A DNA stretch of 64,000 nt. Origin: CADEFQ01 sp035433705. GTDB lineage: Bacteria > Pseudomonadota > Gammaproteobacteria > Steroidobacterales > Steroidobacteraceae. Position 1 is the first letter of the stretch. Each line of letters starts with the position of its first letter. Shown piece by piece: positions 48,601 through 56,693 of this stretch. Below the pieces are notes generated by a model. It saw only the letters and a list, made by a program, of their open reading frames with translations. It searched no databases and was not told the DNA's origin. Where the stretch lies: assembly GCA_035433705.1 (NCBI GenBank), contig DAORVK010000005.1, positions 1 to 64,000 of the forward strand, in the 5' to 3' direction. Made by a program: the position numbers and the translations under genes.

Positions 48601-50292
48601 TCATTCGTGGTCCGTGATGGCGCCTTCCGACGCGCTGCTCACGACACGCGCGTACTTTGCGAGCACGCCTCTAGTCGCATACGGTTTGCGGGGTTTCCAG
48701 GCCCGACGGCGCCGCGTCCACTCGGCTCGTGGCACCGCCGCGTCGATGCTGCGCGCGATGGCGTCGATCGTGATCTGATCGCCGCTGCGCAGCAATGCGA
48801 TCGGGCCACCCACCGCAGCTTCGGGTGAGACATGTCCGACCACGAAACCATGGCTGCCGCCCGAAAAGCGCCCATCCGTAATGAGCGCCACCTTGTCCCC
48901 GAGCCCAAGGCCCATGATGGCGCCGGTGGGACTCAGCATCTCCCGCATCCCCGGCCCGCCACGCGGTCCTTCATAGCGGATGACCACGACGTCGCCCGCC
49001 TTCACCCTGCCGGCAAGGATCGCGCGCGTTGCCGCTTCCTCGCCCTCGAAAACACGGGCCTTCCCCGTGAATCGCAAGCCTTCTTTGCCGGTGATCTTGG
49101 CGACCGCGCCTTCGGGCGCGCAGTTACCATAAAGCACCACCAGGTGACTGTCCTTCTTGATGGGATCGTCGAACGGGCGAACGATGTCCTGCTTGTCCGG
49201 ATAGTCACCGGCCCTCGCAAGGTTCTCTTCGAGGGTCCTGCCCGTCACGGTCAGGCAGTCACCATGAAGGCGCCCCGCGTCGAGCAGGCGTTTCATCAGC
49301 GGCTGAATCCCGCCGATCGCGATCAGCTCGGACATCAGATAGCGCCCGCTCGGGCGCAGGTCGGCGAGTACGGGCACCCGCCGGCCGATGCGGGTGAAAT
49401 CATCGAGCGACAGTTTCACGCGTGCTGCACGTGCGATCGCCAGCAGGTGCAGCACGGCGTTGGTCGAACCGCCGAGCGCAATCGTCACGGTGATCGCATT
49501 CTCGAACGCCTTGCGCGTCAGGATCTGCGAGGGACGCAGCCCTTCTCTCGCCATCCGCACGACGGCCTCACCCGCGCGACGGCAGTCGTCCATCTTGGTG
49601 GTTCCCACGGCCTCCTGTGCCGAACTGCCCGGCAGGGAAAGCCCCAGGGCCTCCATGGCCGAAGCCATCGTGTTGGCGGTGTACATGCCGCCGCAGCTAC
49701 CAGCCCCGGGAATCGCAGTGCGCTCGACTTCGAGCAGCGCCGCATCGCTCACCGTGCCGGCGGCGTGCCCGCCCACTGCCTCAAAGACCGAAACGATATC
49801 GCGATGGCAGGCGCCTGGCCGGATCGTGCCGCCGTAGACGAAGACCGCAGGCCGGTCGAGCCGCGCGATCGCCATCGCGCAGCCCGGCATGTTCTTGTCG
49901 CAGCCACCGATCGCCACGAAGCCGTCGAAGCCTTCGGCACCGACGACGGTCTCGATCGAATCGGCAATCACCTCGCGCGATACGAGCGAATAGCGCATGC
50001 CGGGCGAACCCATCGAGATGCCGTCCGACACGGTGATCGTGTTGAAGATCACGCTCTTGCCACCCGCCGCGTCGGCGCCGGCCGCTGCCTCCTGCGCAAG
50101 ATTGCCGATGTGCATGTTGCACGGCGTCACATTCGCCCAAGTGGAGGCAATGCCGATCTGCGGCTTGCCGAAATCCGCTTCCTCGAAACCGACCGCGCGC
50201 AACATGGCGCGCGACGGCGCCTGCTTCGCGCCGTCAACGACGAGGCGCGAATACGCGCGAGGGTCGATATCCTTGCTGCTCACTTTCTTCAT
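48601..50292 (-). CDS. ilvD: dihydroxy-acid dehydratase
   Basis: Protein of 563 residues, the typical length of the short-type bacterial enzyme. The three Fe-S cysteines are C58 (TPCNMHIG), C131 (GGCDKNMPGC) and C200 (GAGSCGGMYTANTMA). GGSTNAVLHLLAIA and TDGRFSGGSHGFVVGHVSPE are also present. It dehydrates 2,3-dihydroxy-isovalerate and -methylvalerate to the keto acids before valine, leucine and isoleucine. It is the last gene of a four-gene leftward run and overlaps the MFS-like gene by ATGA. Other ilv/leu genes lie on the divergent operon 5 kb away, so the two units probably serve one pathway. Confidence 0.96.
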   Translation of the reverse strand: MKKVSSKDIDPRAYSRLVVDGAKQAPSRAMLRAVGFEEADFGKPQIGIASTWANVTPCNMHIGNLAQEAAAGADAAGGKSVIFNTITVSDGISMGSPGMRYSLVSREVIADSIETVVGAEGFDGFVAIGGCDKNMPGCAMAIARLDRPAVFVYGGTIRPGACHRDIVSVFEAVGGHAAGTVSDAALLEVERTAIPGAGSCGGMYTANTMASAMEALGLSLPGSSAQEAVGTTKMDDCRRAGEAVVRMAREGLRPSQILTRKAFENAITVTIALGGSTNAVLHLLAIARAARVKLSLDDFTRIGRRVPVLADLRPSGRYLMSELIAIGGIQPLMKRLLDAGRLHGDCLTVTGRTLEENLARAGDYPDKQDIVRPFDDPIKKDSHLVVLYGNCAPEGAVAKITGKEGLRFTGKARVFEGEEAATRAILAGRVKAGDVVVIRYEGPRGGPGMREMLSPTGAIMGLGLGDKVALITDGRFSGGSHGFVVGHVSPEAAVGGPIALLRSGDQITIDAIARSIDAAVPRAEWTRRRRAWKPRKPYATRGVLAKYARVVSSASEGAITDHE

Positions 50293-51566
50293 GTCCGCCT
50301 GTTCTTCATGCGATTGAAACCGATGGCGCCCGCAGTGGTCATCACGAGCGGCAGGGCGAGCGCCAGCTTGCCCGAGCCGCGCTGCCAGTTTTCGAGCAGC
50401 TGGTAAGCCAGCATGCCGGCCGGCGGCGCGAGCATGCCGCGCACGCCCGTGAGCGTGACATGCACGCCCATGTAGTGCTGCGCGCGTCCGCTCGTCGCGA
50501 AATCCGTGTGACCGAGGTTCCAGCCAAGATTAGCACCGGCCATCGCAAATCCATACGTCAGTGCAGCAAGCCACAGGAGCCACTGCCACTCACCGAACAC
50601 GGCCACACAATAGAGCGCGACCGCCGCCACCAGCGCCCGGCACTGGCGGGCACGGTAGACAATGACATGCTCGCCGTCGAAGTAGCGCGCCCACCAGGGC
50701 ACGAAGAGCGGCAGGGCAACGAGGGGCAAGACCGCGAGCAAGGCGATCTGGCGGCTTCCCGACATCGCGAAATCGTCGGTCAGTATGACGACGAGCTGGG
50801 CGACGATCATGAGGTTGCCGCCACCGAACAGTCCCATCCAGAACATGTACTCACGGAACGAGGGGTCCCTCGCAAGGATCTCGCGCATCATGCGCAGCGA
50901 GAAAACCTCGCTCTCCCCTGCCTCCGCGGTCTCCTCCGCAAGCAGCCGGAATTCACGCCGCACCCGCGCGCGCCGGTACAGATGCGCCGCCGCGAGCCCG
51001 CAGAGCGCGGCGCCGCCGTAAAGCCAGCGTGGGTCGAACGCGCGCGCCTTGAGCGCGGCCCCGGCGAGCGCAGCCGTAGCCGCCACGGCGAGGGAGCTCA
51101 CGATCACGATGCGGCCGGTGATCCGCGCAAGTACCTGCCTCGGGTAGTTTGCTGTCCAGACCGCAGTGCGCACTGTGAGAATGCCGGCCCAGATCATGCG
51201 GGCCGCGAGTATCGAGATCACGGCGAACACGAGCCCTCCGCCAACCCGCGGTGCCAGTCCGATCAGCCCGACGAGCAGCGCAAATAAGGCCTGGAGGCGC
51301 GCAAGCAGCTGCACCCGCGCGCGGCCGTGCGCGATGTTGGCCCAGGCGAAGCTCACGACATTCGAGAAGGCCGGCGCGCCGCTCACGAGCGCCGTGGCGA
51401 GATTCACCGCGAAGGGCGACGCCGTTCCCTGGAACCCGGTTTTCACGAGCACCGCCGCGGTCGCACCCTCGACGAGCCCGAGCGTGAGCCCGATGAGCGC
51501 CCAGGGCACGATCTCGCGCCGGAACATGACTTCTGCTGATGCGCTCGGCTTGTCCCCTCCCCGCAC
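50289..51566 (-). CDS. MFS-like polytopic membrane protein
   Basis: Protein of 425 residues from a GTG at 51566, or 412 residues from the ATG at 51527. It has about 11-12 hydrophobic helices. The first is IVPWALIGLTLGLVEGATAAV; a basic cytoplasmic loop (RRARVRREFRLLAEETAEAG) separates the halves. Typical MFS loop motifs are weak, so it belongs to a divergent branch of MFS-type or 'transporter' proteins of unknown substrate. It starts 4 bases after the EamA-type gene and overlaps ilvD by 4 bases, so it is co-transcribed with a peptidase, an EamA exporter and ilvD. A role in amino-acid or peptide movement is plausible but unproven. Confidence 0.82.
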   Translation of the reverse strand: MRGGDKPSASAEVMFRREIVPWALIGLTLGLVEGATAAVLVKTGFQGTASPFAVNLATALVSGAPAFSNVVSFAWANIAHGRARVQLLARLQALFALLVGLIGLAPRVGGGLVFAVISILAARMIWAGILTVRTAVWTANYPRQVLARITGRIVIVSSLAVAATAALAGAALKARAFDPRWLYGGAALCGLAAAHLYRRARVRREFRLLAEETAEAGESEVFSLRMMREILARDPSFREYMFWMGLFGGGNLMIVAQLVVILTDDFAMSGSRQIALLAVLPLVALPLFVPWWARYFDGEHVIVYRARQCRALVAAVALYCVAVFGEWQWLLWLAALTYGFAMAGANLGWNLGHTDFATSGRAQHYMGVHVTLTGVRGMLAPPAGMLAYQLLENWQRGSGKLALALPLVMTTAGAIGFNRMKNRRT

Positions 51567-51569
51567 GAC

Positions 51570-52448
51570 TCAGCTTCCCGTGTCCGCAAACTTCTTTTCA
51601 CGCAGCGTGATGATCAGCACGCCGAGGAGCGTCAACGCCCCGCCAAGCGTGATGCGCGGCGTCAGCGCATCCCCCAGCAGCAGCACGCCGAAGATCACCG
51701 AAAACACCGGCGAGAGCACCGTCAGCGGCGCGATACTGGTGACCGGATAACGCTGCACGAGGAAAAAGTACACCGTGTGCGCAAAGAGGCTCGAGAGTAC
51801 CGCGGCATAGACGAGCGCGCCCCATCCCACCCAGCCGGCCGAAACAAGCGTTGCACGCTGATCGCCCTCGACGACCAGCGACAACGCGAGCAAGAGAGGC
51901 CAGCTGATCCATGCGATCCAGGCCTGCAGTTCGAGCGGCCGCATCGCTGGCAGACGCTTGATGGCAATCAGGCCGAGTGAGCCGATGAAAGCCGCCCCGA
52001 TCACGAAGCTGAGGCTCAGGCGCTGGCCGAAGACCGCCGGATCGAAACCCATGACGCACACACCGAGGAAGGCGAGCCCGATGCCGGTCCAGCGACGCCA
52101 GCGGACCCGTTCGCCCAGGAGCGCCACCGACAGCAACGTCGCAAACGGCACGCCGAGCTGGGAGGCTATCGCCACCGAGGAAATGTTGTCGGCCCGTGCG
52201 ATCCCGATGAACAGCAGCGCGAAATGCAGGCCGCCGACGAGCAGGGCAACCACGATGATCGCGCCGGTCGCCTCGCCGTGCCAGCGCAGGAAGGGCAGCG
52301 TGAGGAGCGCGACCATGCCAAAACGCAGTGCCGTGAAGAGCACCGGCGGCATGTCGTCGACGCCGACTTTTGCGACGACGAGGTTCAGCCCCCAGATGAA
52401 CGTGATGCCGAGGAGATACAGGAAATGACGTGGCGCAATCGCGATCAT
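51570..52448 (-). CDS. EamA/DMT-family transporter
   Basis: Protein of 292 residues from the ATG at 52448, which overlaps the aminopeptidase stop as ATGA; the longer frame lies inside that gene. It has ten hydrophobic helices in two EamA repeats. The first repeat begins FLYLLGITFIWGLNLVVAKV and ends near GIGLAFLGVCVMGFDP; the second ends LTPRITLGGALTLLGVLIIT. The DMT family exports amino acids and metabolites (RhtA, YdcZ types) or takes up others. Placed between an aminopeptidase and ilvD, an amino-acid export or overflow role is a reasonable guess. Confidence 0.92.
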   Translation of the reverse strand: MIAIAPRHFLYLLGITFIWGLNLVVAKVGVDDMPPVLFTALRFGMVALLTLPFLRWHGEATGAIIVVALLVGGLHFALLFIGIARADNISSVAIASQLGVPFATLLSVALLGERVRWRRWTGIGLAFLGVCVMGFDPAVFGQRLSLSFVIGAAFIGSLGLIAIKRLPAMRPLELQAWIAWISWPLLLALSLVVEGDQRATLVSAGWVGWGALVYAAVLSSLFAHTVYFFLVQRYPVTSIAPLTVLSPVFSVIFGVLLLGDALTPRITLGGALTLLGVLIITLREKKFADTGS

Positions 52449-53845
52449 CCGCAGCGGGCGCGGATGAACCGATAGAGCGCGCGCACGCCCTGCGCTTCGG
52501 CCCCGATCGGTCGACCCGGACGCTCCCTGGCGTTCCAGGCGTAGACGTCGAGATGCAGCCAGCGCGGGCTCGCCGTCACGAAGCGACGCAGGAAGAGCGC
52601 GGCCATGATCGAGCCGGCGAACGCGTGCGAAGCCACATTGTTCAGATCCGCGACCTTGCTCGCGAGGTCCTCGTCGTAACCGGACCAGAGCGGCATCGGC
52701 CATAGCGGGTCGTGCTCGCGCTCGGCGTGACCGCGCAGGTTCTCGAGCAGCCCGGCATCATTGGAATAAGCCGCGGGTAACTCGGGCCCGAGCGCGGTGC
52801 GTGCCGCGCCGGTCAGGGTCGCAAGGTCAATCAGCAGGTCCGCGCCGTCCGAGTCTGCAGCCGCAAGGGCATCGGCGAGGACGAGACGCCCTTCAGCGTC
52901 GGTGTTGCCCACTTCCACCGTAAGCCCCTTGCGGGATCGCAGCACGTCGCCTGGGCGATAGGCTGAACCTCCGACCGCGTTCTCGACTGCGGGAATGAGC
53001 ACGCGCAGCCGCACCGGCGTCTTCGTCTGCATCAGCAGATCGGCGAGGGCCAGCACACACGCCGCCCCGCCCATGTCCTTCTTCATCAGCAGCATGCCAG
53101 CGGAAGGCTTGAGATCGAGACCACCGCTGTCGAAGCAGACGCCCTTGCCGACGAGCGTGACGCGGGGCGCGGATGGCTCGCCCCACGACAGGTCGATCAG
53201 CCGCGGCGCGCGCGCGCTCGCCCGACCGACGGCGTGGATCATCGGGTAACCCGCTGCCAGCGCATCCCCCTCGATGACGTCGATCCCCGCTCCGTGCAGA
53301 TGCGCGAGTTCGGTGGCCGCGCGCGCCAGTTCTGCCGGTCCCAGGTCGTTGGCCGGCGTATTGACGAGATCGCGCGCCCGCGCCATCGCGCCGGCGGCAG
53401 CGCGGGCATAGCCGACGTCAGCGCCTTCGGGTGCTGCCAGCATCGAGTGACCGGTGGCCGACGCACTGCGGTAGCGCGAAAAACGATAGGCACCCGTCAA
53501 CCAGCCGAGGGCAAACTGTGTCGCGGCCTCGCCGGGCAGCGGGGTCACGACCCGCCAGATGCCCGGCGGCAGACGCTCCGCCAGCGGCGCGGCGTGCCAC
53601 AGGTTCAAGGCCTTCAGGTCATCCAGATTGCCGAGGCCGACCAGCGCGCCCTCCGCCCGCCCGTCAGACCCCGGCAACATGAGCACCCGGTGGCGCTCGC
53701 CGGCGAACTGGTTCGCGCGCACCCACTGCGCCACGGCGACAGGGCGATCGGCGAGCCAGCCTTCGACAGCCGCTTCAGGCAGCAACCACAGTGGCAGGGA
53801 GCCGGAGGTGGCGGCAGAGATGAGGTCGGCAGTCACGGATGTCAT
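52445..53845 (-). CDS. M17 leucyl aminopeptidase family protein
   Basis: Protein of 466 residues from the ATG at 53845; an open extension to 53932 would run into the opposite promoter. The C-terminal catalytic domain has the two-zinc motifs VGKGVCFDSGGLDLKPS (Lys and Asp ligands), KKDMGGAACVLA and the family signature NTDAEGRLVLADAL, and ends LDVYAWNARERPGRPIGAEA. The N-terminal domain is shorter and more divergent than in PepA, as in the PepB/'leucyl aminopeptidase family' branch. It removes N-terminal residues from peptides in the cytoplasm. It is the first gene of the leftward unit that ends with ilvD, and is divergent from the ilvC leader. Confidence 0.93.
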   Translation of the reverse strand: MTSVTADLISAATSGSLPLWLLPEAAVEGWLADRPVAVAQWVRANQFAGERHRVLMLPGSDGRAEGALVGLGNLDDLKALNLWHAAPLAERLPPGIWRVVTPLPGEAATQFALGWLTGAYRFSRYRSASATGHSMLAAPEGADVGYARAAAGAMARARDLVNTPANDLGPAELARAATELAHLHGAGIDVIEGDALAAGYPMIHAVGRASARAPRLIDLSWGEPSAPRVTLVGKGVCFDSGGLDLKPSAGMLLMKKDMGGAACVLALADLLMQTKTPVRLRVLIPAVENAVGGSAYRPGDVLRSRKGLTVEVGNTDAEGRLVLADALAAADSDGADLLIDLATLTGAARTALGPELPAAYSNDAGLLENLRGHAEREHDPLWPMPLWSGYDEDLASKVADLNNVASHAFAGSIMAALFLRRFVTASPRWLHLDVYAWNARERPGRPIGAEAQGVRALYRFIRARCG

Positions 53846-53883
53846 GGGCTCGCGCGGGCCTGACAGCTTACAGGATCGCCGCG

Positions 53884-53913
53884 TTGACAAGCACTTCCGG
53901 CTTGTGGTGTCAT
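53884..53913 (+). promoter_or_regulatory. putative promoter of the ilvC-leuACDB operon
   Basis: A perfect -35 hexamer TTGACA lies at 53884-53889. With an 18-base spacer, TGTCAT (53908-53913) is a 4-of-6 match to the -10 consensus. Transcription would then start around 53919-53921, only a few bases before the leader-peptide GTG. The divergent aminopeptidase gene starts at 53845, so both promoters share less than 80 bases. Confidence 0.55.
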
Positions 53914-53923
53914 CGATGGCCTT

Positions 53924-54001
53924 GTGACCCACACGATCGCCGCCCTACTTCCGCTCGTCCTTCTGCTCCTTACGGACAGCAGGTGCGGGTCGCGCGTATA
54001 G
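53924..54001 (+). CDS. leucine-rich leader peptide of the ilvC-leuACDB attenuator
   Basis: This is a 25-codon frame starting GTG and ending TAG. It reads MTHTIAALLPLVLLLLTDSR and ends CGSRV, with seven leucine codons (CTA, CTT, CTC, CTT, CTG, CTC, CTT) and a valine within nine codons. Such runs serve as a sensor: when charged tRNA-Leu is scarce the ribosome stalls there. No good ribosome binding site lies before the GTG, and the predicted transcript start is only about 3-5 bases upstream, so translation may be leaderless. An ATG at 53916 is in another frame and stops after three codons. It is too short to be a stable protein; its role is regulatory. Confidence 0.8.
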   Translation: MTHTIAALLPLVLLLLTDSRCGSRV

Positions 54002-54066
54002 CTTTCAACAGGCGGACGAGCGAAGAATCAGAACCCCGCACCGGCCAGGCCGCTGCGGGGTTTTTT
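53982..54066 (+). terminator. transcription attenuator: antiterminator and T-tract terminator before ilvC
   Basis: The terminator stem CCCCGCA (54034-54040) pairs with TGCGGGG (54054-54060), with a loop that can itself pair (CGG/CCG), followed by six T (54061-54066). The 5' arm overlaps CCCGCACC (54035-54042), an exact 8-base complement of GGTGCGGG at 53982-53989 near the end of the leader-peptide frame. The two pairings exclude each other. A ribosome that finishes the leader covers 53982-53989 and lets the terminator form; one stalled at the leucine codons leaves it free to pair and prevents termination. ilvC starts 32 bases after the T-tract. Confidence 0.85.
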
Positions 54067-54098
54067 ATGTTTTCACAACCCATGCTGGAGTCGAACTG

Positions 54099-55094
54099 AT
54101 GAAGCTGTTCTCGCAGAAAGACGTAGACCGCAAGGCGCTCTCGGGCGCGCGCATCGCCGTGATCGGTTACGGCAGCCAGGGCCGCGCGCATGCGCTCAAC
54201 CTGAAGGACAGCGGCTTCGACGTCGTCGTCGGCGTGCGTCGCGGCGGCGACGGCTGGAAGAGCGCGAAGAAAGACGGCCTCGCGGTCGCCGAGCCAGCCA
54301 CGGCCGTCATCGGCGCCGGGCTCGTCGCGATGCTGACACCCGACCTCACGCAAAAGGCGGTCTACAAGTCGATCGAGAAGAACCTCGCGAAGGGCGTCAC
54401 CCTCCTGTTCGCGCACGGCTTCAATATCCACTTCAAGCAGATCCGGCCGCGCAAGGACCTCGATGTGGTGCTGATCGCGCCGAAGGGCCCGGGCGGTCTC
54501 GTGCGTCGCCAGTACCAGCAGGGCCGCGGTGTGCCCTGCCTCATTGCCGTCTTTCAGGACCCGAGCCGCAAGGCCTTCGCGAAGGCGCTCGCCTATGCGC
54601 ACGGCATTGGCGGCACGCGCGGCGGGGTGCTGAAGACCACGTTTGCCGAGGAAACTGAAACCGACCTCTTCGGCGAGCAGGCCGTGCTGTGCGGTGGCAC
54701 CACCGAACTTGTGGTCAGGGGCTTCGAGACACTCGTCGAAGCGGGCTACCAGCCCGAGGTCGCGTATTACGAGTGCCTGCACGAACTGAAGCTCATCGTC
54801 GACCTGCTGCACGAGGGCGGGCTCGCGAAGATGCACAAGTACGTCAGCGAAACCGCCAAGTACGGTGACCTGACCCGTGGTCCGCGCATCGTGAACACGG
54901 CGACGAAGAAGGAAATGCGCAAGATCCTCAAGGAAATCCAGCAGGGCAAGTTCGCGCGGCAGTGGATCAGCGAGAACGCGAAAGGCCGCAAGAAGTACGA
55001 CCGGTTGATGAAGAAGGATCTCACCCACAAGATCGAGAAGGTGGGCGCCGCGCTGCGCGCGCGCATGCCCTGGTTGTCCGAAGAGCGGGCCTGA
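54099..55094 (+). CDS. ilvC: ketol-acid reductoisomerase (class I)
   Basis: Protein of 331 residues, the length of the short class I enzymes. The NADP-binding fingerprint is IAVIGYGSQGRAHALNLKDSG (first Gly about 23), followed by LLFAHGFNIHF, LIAPKGPGG, then the knotted C-terminal domain with the Mg ligands in AEETETDLFGEQAVLCGG and VAYYECLHELKLIVDL. It isomerises and reduces acetolactate or acetohydroxybutyrate to the dihydroxy acids used by IlvD. GGAG lies 8 bases before the ATG. It is the first structural gene after the leucine attenuator and leads into leuA after an 18-base gap. Confidence 0.97.
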   Translation: MKLFSQKDVDRKALSGARIAVIGYGSQGRAHALNLKDSGFDVVVGVRRGGDGWKSAKKDGLAVAEPATAVIGAGLVAMLTPDLTQKAVYKSIEKNLAKGVTLLFAHGFNIHFKQIRPRKDLDVVLIAPKGPGGLVRRQYQQGRGVPCLIAVFQDPSRKAFAKALAYAHGIGGTRGGVLKTTFAEETETDLFGEQAVLCGGTTELVVRGFETLVEAGYQPEVAYYECLHELKLIVDLLHEGGLAKMHKYVSETAKYGDLTRGPRIVNTATKKEMRKILKEIQQGKFARQWISENAKGRKKYDRLMKKDLTHKIEKVGAALRARMPWLSEERA

Positions 55095-55112
55095 GGGCCG
55101 CGTGGAGCGAGC

Positions 55113-56693
55113 ATGAACAGTCCGGATCACGTCCTGATTTTCGACACGACACTGCGCGACGGCGAGCAATCGCCCGGCTGCAGCATGACCCAGCCCGAGA
55201 AACTCAGGATGGCCCGTGCGCTCGCGGAGCTCGGGGTCGATGTGATCGAAGCGGGCTTTCCCGCCGCCTCGCGTGGCGACTGGGAATCCGTGAACGCGAT
55301 CGCGCGCGAGGTGCACGGCCCGGTGATCTGCGCGCTCGCGCGTTGTCACCGCGCCGACATCGAACTCGCGGCGAAGGCGCTCAAGGACGCTCCGCGCCAC
55401 CGCCTGCACGTGTTCCTCGCGACGAGCGCGATCCATCGCGAACACAAGCTCAACATGGCCAAGGACGAGATTGTCAGGAGCGCGGTCGAGGGCGTGAAGA
55501 TCGCGCGCGAGTTCTGCGAGGACGTCGAGTTCTCGCCGGAGGACGCCTCGCGCACCGAACTCGAGTTCCTCGCCCAGGTCGTGGAGGCGGCGATCGACGC
55601 TGGCGCGACCACGGTCAATATCCCGGACACGGTCGGCTACACGGTTCCAGATGAGTTTGGCGAACTGTTCCGCTACCTGCGCAAGCACGTCCGCGGCATC
55701 GAGCGCGCGCGCCTTTCGGTCCACTGTCATGACGACCTCGGCATGGCGGTCGCGAACAGCCTGACGGCGGTCGTCGCGGGGGTGCGCCAGATCGAGTGCA
55801 CCGTGAACGGCATCGGCGAGCGCGCGGGCAACTGCTCGCTCGAGGAAGTGGTGATGGCGCTGAAGACGCGCGAGGCCTTCTTCAACCTGCGCACGAACAT
55901 CAACACGACGCGCCTCTACCCCACCTCGCGCCTGTTGTCGAACATCGTGGGCATGCCGATTCCGCGCAACAAGGCGGTGGTCGGCGAGAACGCCTTCGCG
56001 CACGAATCGGGCATCCATCAGCACGGCATGCTCAGGCACCATTCGACCTACGAAATCATGCGGCCCGAGACCGTCGGCCTGTCGCGCTCGAGCCTGGTGC
56101 TCGGCAAGCACAGCGGCCGCCACGCGTTCCGCGAACGCGTGCAGCAACTCGGCTTCGAGCTCGATGAGCTGGAGTTCAACCGCGTGTTTGCCGAGTTCAA
56201 GGCGCTCGCCGACAAGAAGAAGGAACTGTTCGACGGCGACATCGAAGCGCTCGTGTTGCGCGCGGAGGGTTCCGCGACGGGCCCCTGGACAATCGAAGAC
56301 CTGCAGACCACGGCCGGCGGTGGCGCGCCGGCGCGCGCCAGCGTGCGTCTGCGCCACGCCGATGGCCACGTCGTCGAGCGCGGCGTAGCCGGCGACGGTC
56401 CCGTGGACGCCGCGATCAAATCGATCGAGGCCGCGACCGGTATCGACGCGGCGCTGCGCAAGTTTGAACTGCGCAGCGTGTCCGCCGGCGAAGACGCCCA
56501 GGGCGAGGCGATCGTCTACGTGGAATTCAACCAGCGTACCTATCGCGGTTCGAGCGTCAGCACCGACATCGTCGAAGCGAGCGCGCGCGCGTTTCTCGAG
56601 GTAGTCAACCGCATCGAGCTCGCCCGCCAGGCCGGCGCACGCACGCGCGAGGAGCGAACCGGCAACGCGCGCATCGCCCAGGCCGCCGTATGA
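55113..56693 (+). CDS. leuA: 2-isopropylmalate synthase
   Basis: Protein of 526 residues, E. coli-type length. The catalytic TIM barrel has DTTLRDGEQSPG (11-22), ALARCHRADIELA, SVHCHDDLGMAVANSL with the two metal-binding histidines and GIGERAGNCSLEEV. The C-terminal LeuA dimerisation/allosteric domain (about 395-500) binds leucine and gives feedback inhibition in the family (LQTTAGGGAPARASVRLRHA, VNRIELARQ). It condenses acetyl-CoA with 2-ketoisovalerate, the first step dedicated to leucine. It overlaps leuC by ATGA, so expression is coupled. Confidence 0.97.
   Translation: MNSPDHVLIFDTTLRDGEQSPGCSMTQPEKLRMARALAELGVDVIEAGFPAASRGDWESVNAIAREVHGPVICALARCHRADIELAAKALKDAPRHRLHVFLATSAIHREHKLNMAKDEIVRSAVEGVKIAREFCEDVEFSPEDASRTELEFLAQVVEAAIDAGATTVNIPDTVGYTVPDEFGELFRYLRKHVRGIERARLSVHCHDDLGMAVANSLTAVVAGVRQIECTVNGIGERAGNCSLEEVVMALKTREAFFNLRTNINTTRLYPTSRLLSNIVGMPIPRNKAVVGENAFAHESGIHQHGMLRHHSTYEIMRPETVGLSRSSLVLGKHSGRHAFRERVQQLGFELDELEFNRVFAEFKALADKKKELFDGDIEALVLRAEGSATGPWTIEDLQTTAGGGAPARASVRLRHADGHVVERGVAGDGPVDAAIKSIEAATGIDAALRKFELRSVSAGEDAQGEAIVYVEFNQRTYRGSSVSTDIVEASARAFLEVVNRIELARQAGARTREERTGNARIAQAAV

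Noticed and set aside
53916..53927. ATG start for the leader peptide
   Set aside because: This ATG is followed by GCC TTG TGA, so it stops after three codons and is out of frame with the leucine run.
53970..56369. 799-codon minus-strand open frame
   Set aside because: Antisense shadow of ilvC and leuA; it also crosses the attenuator terminator.
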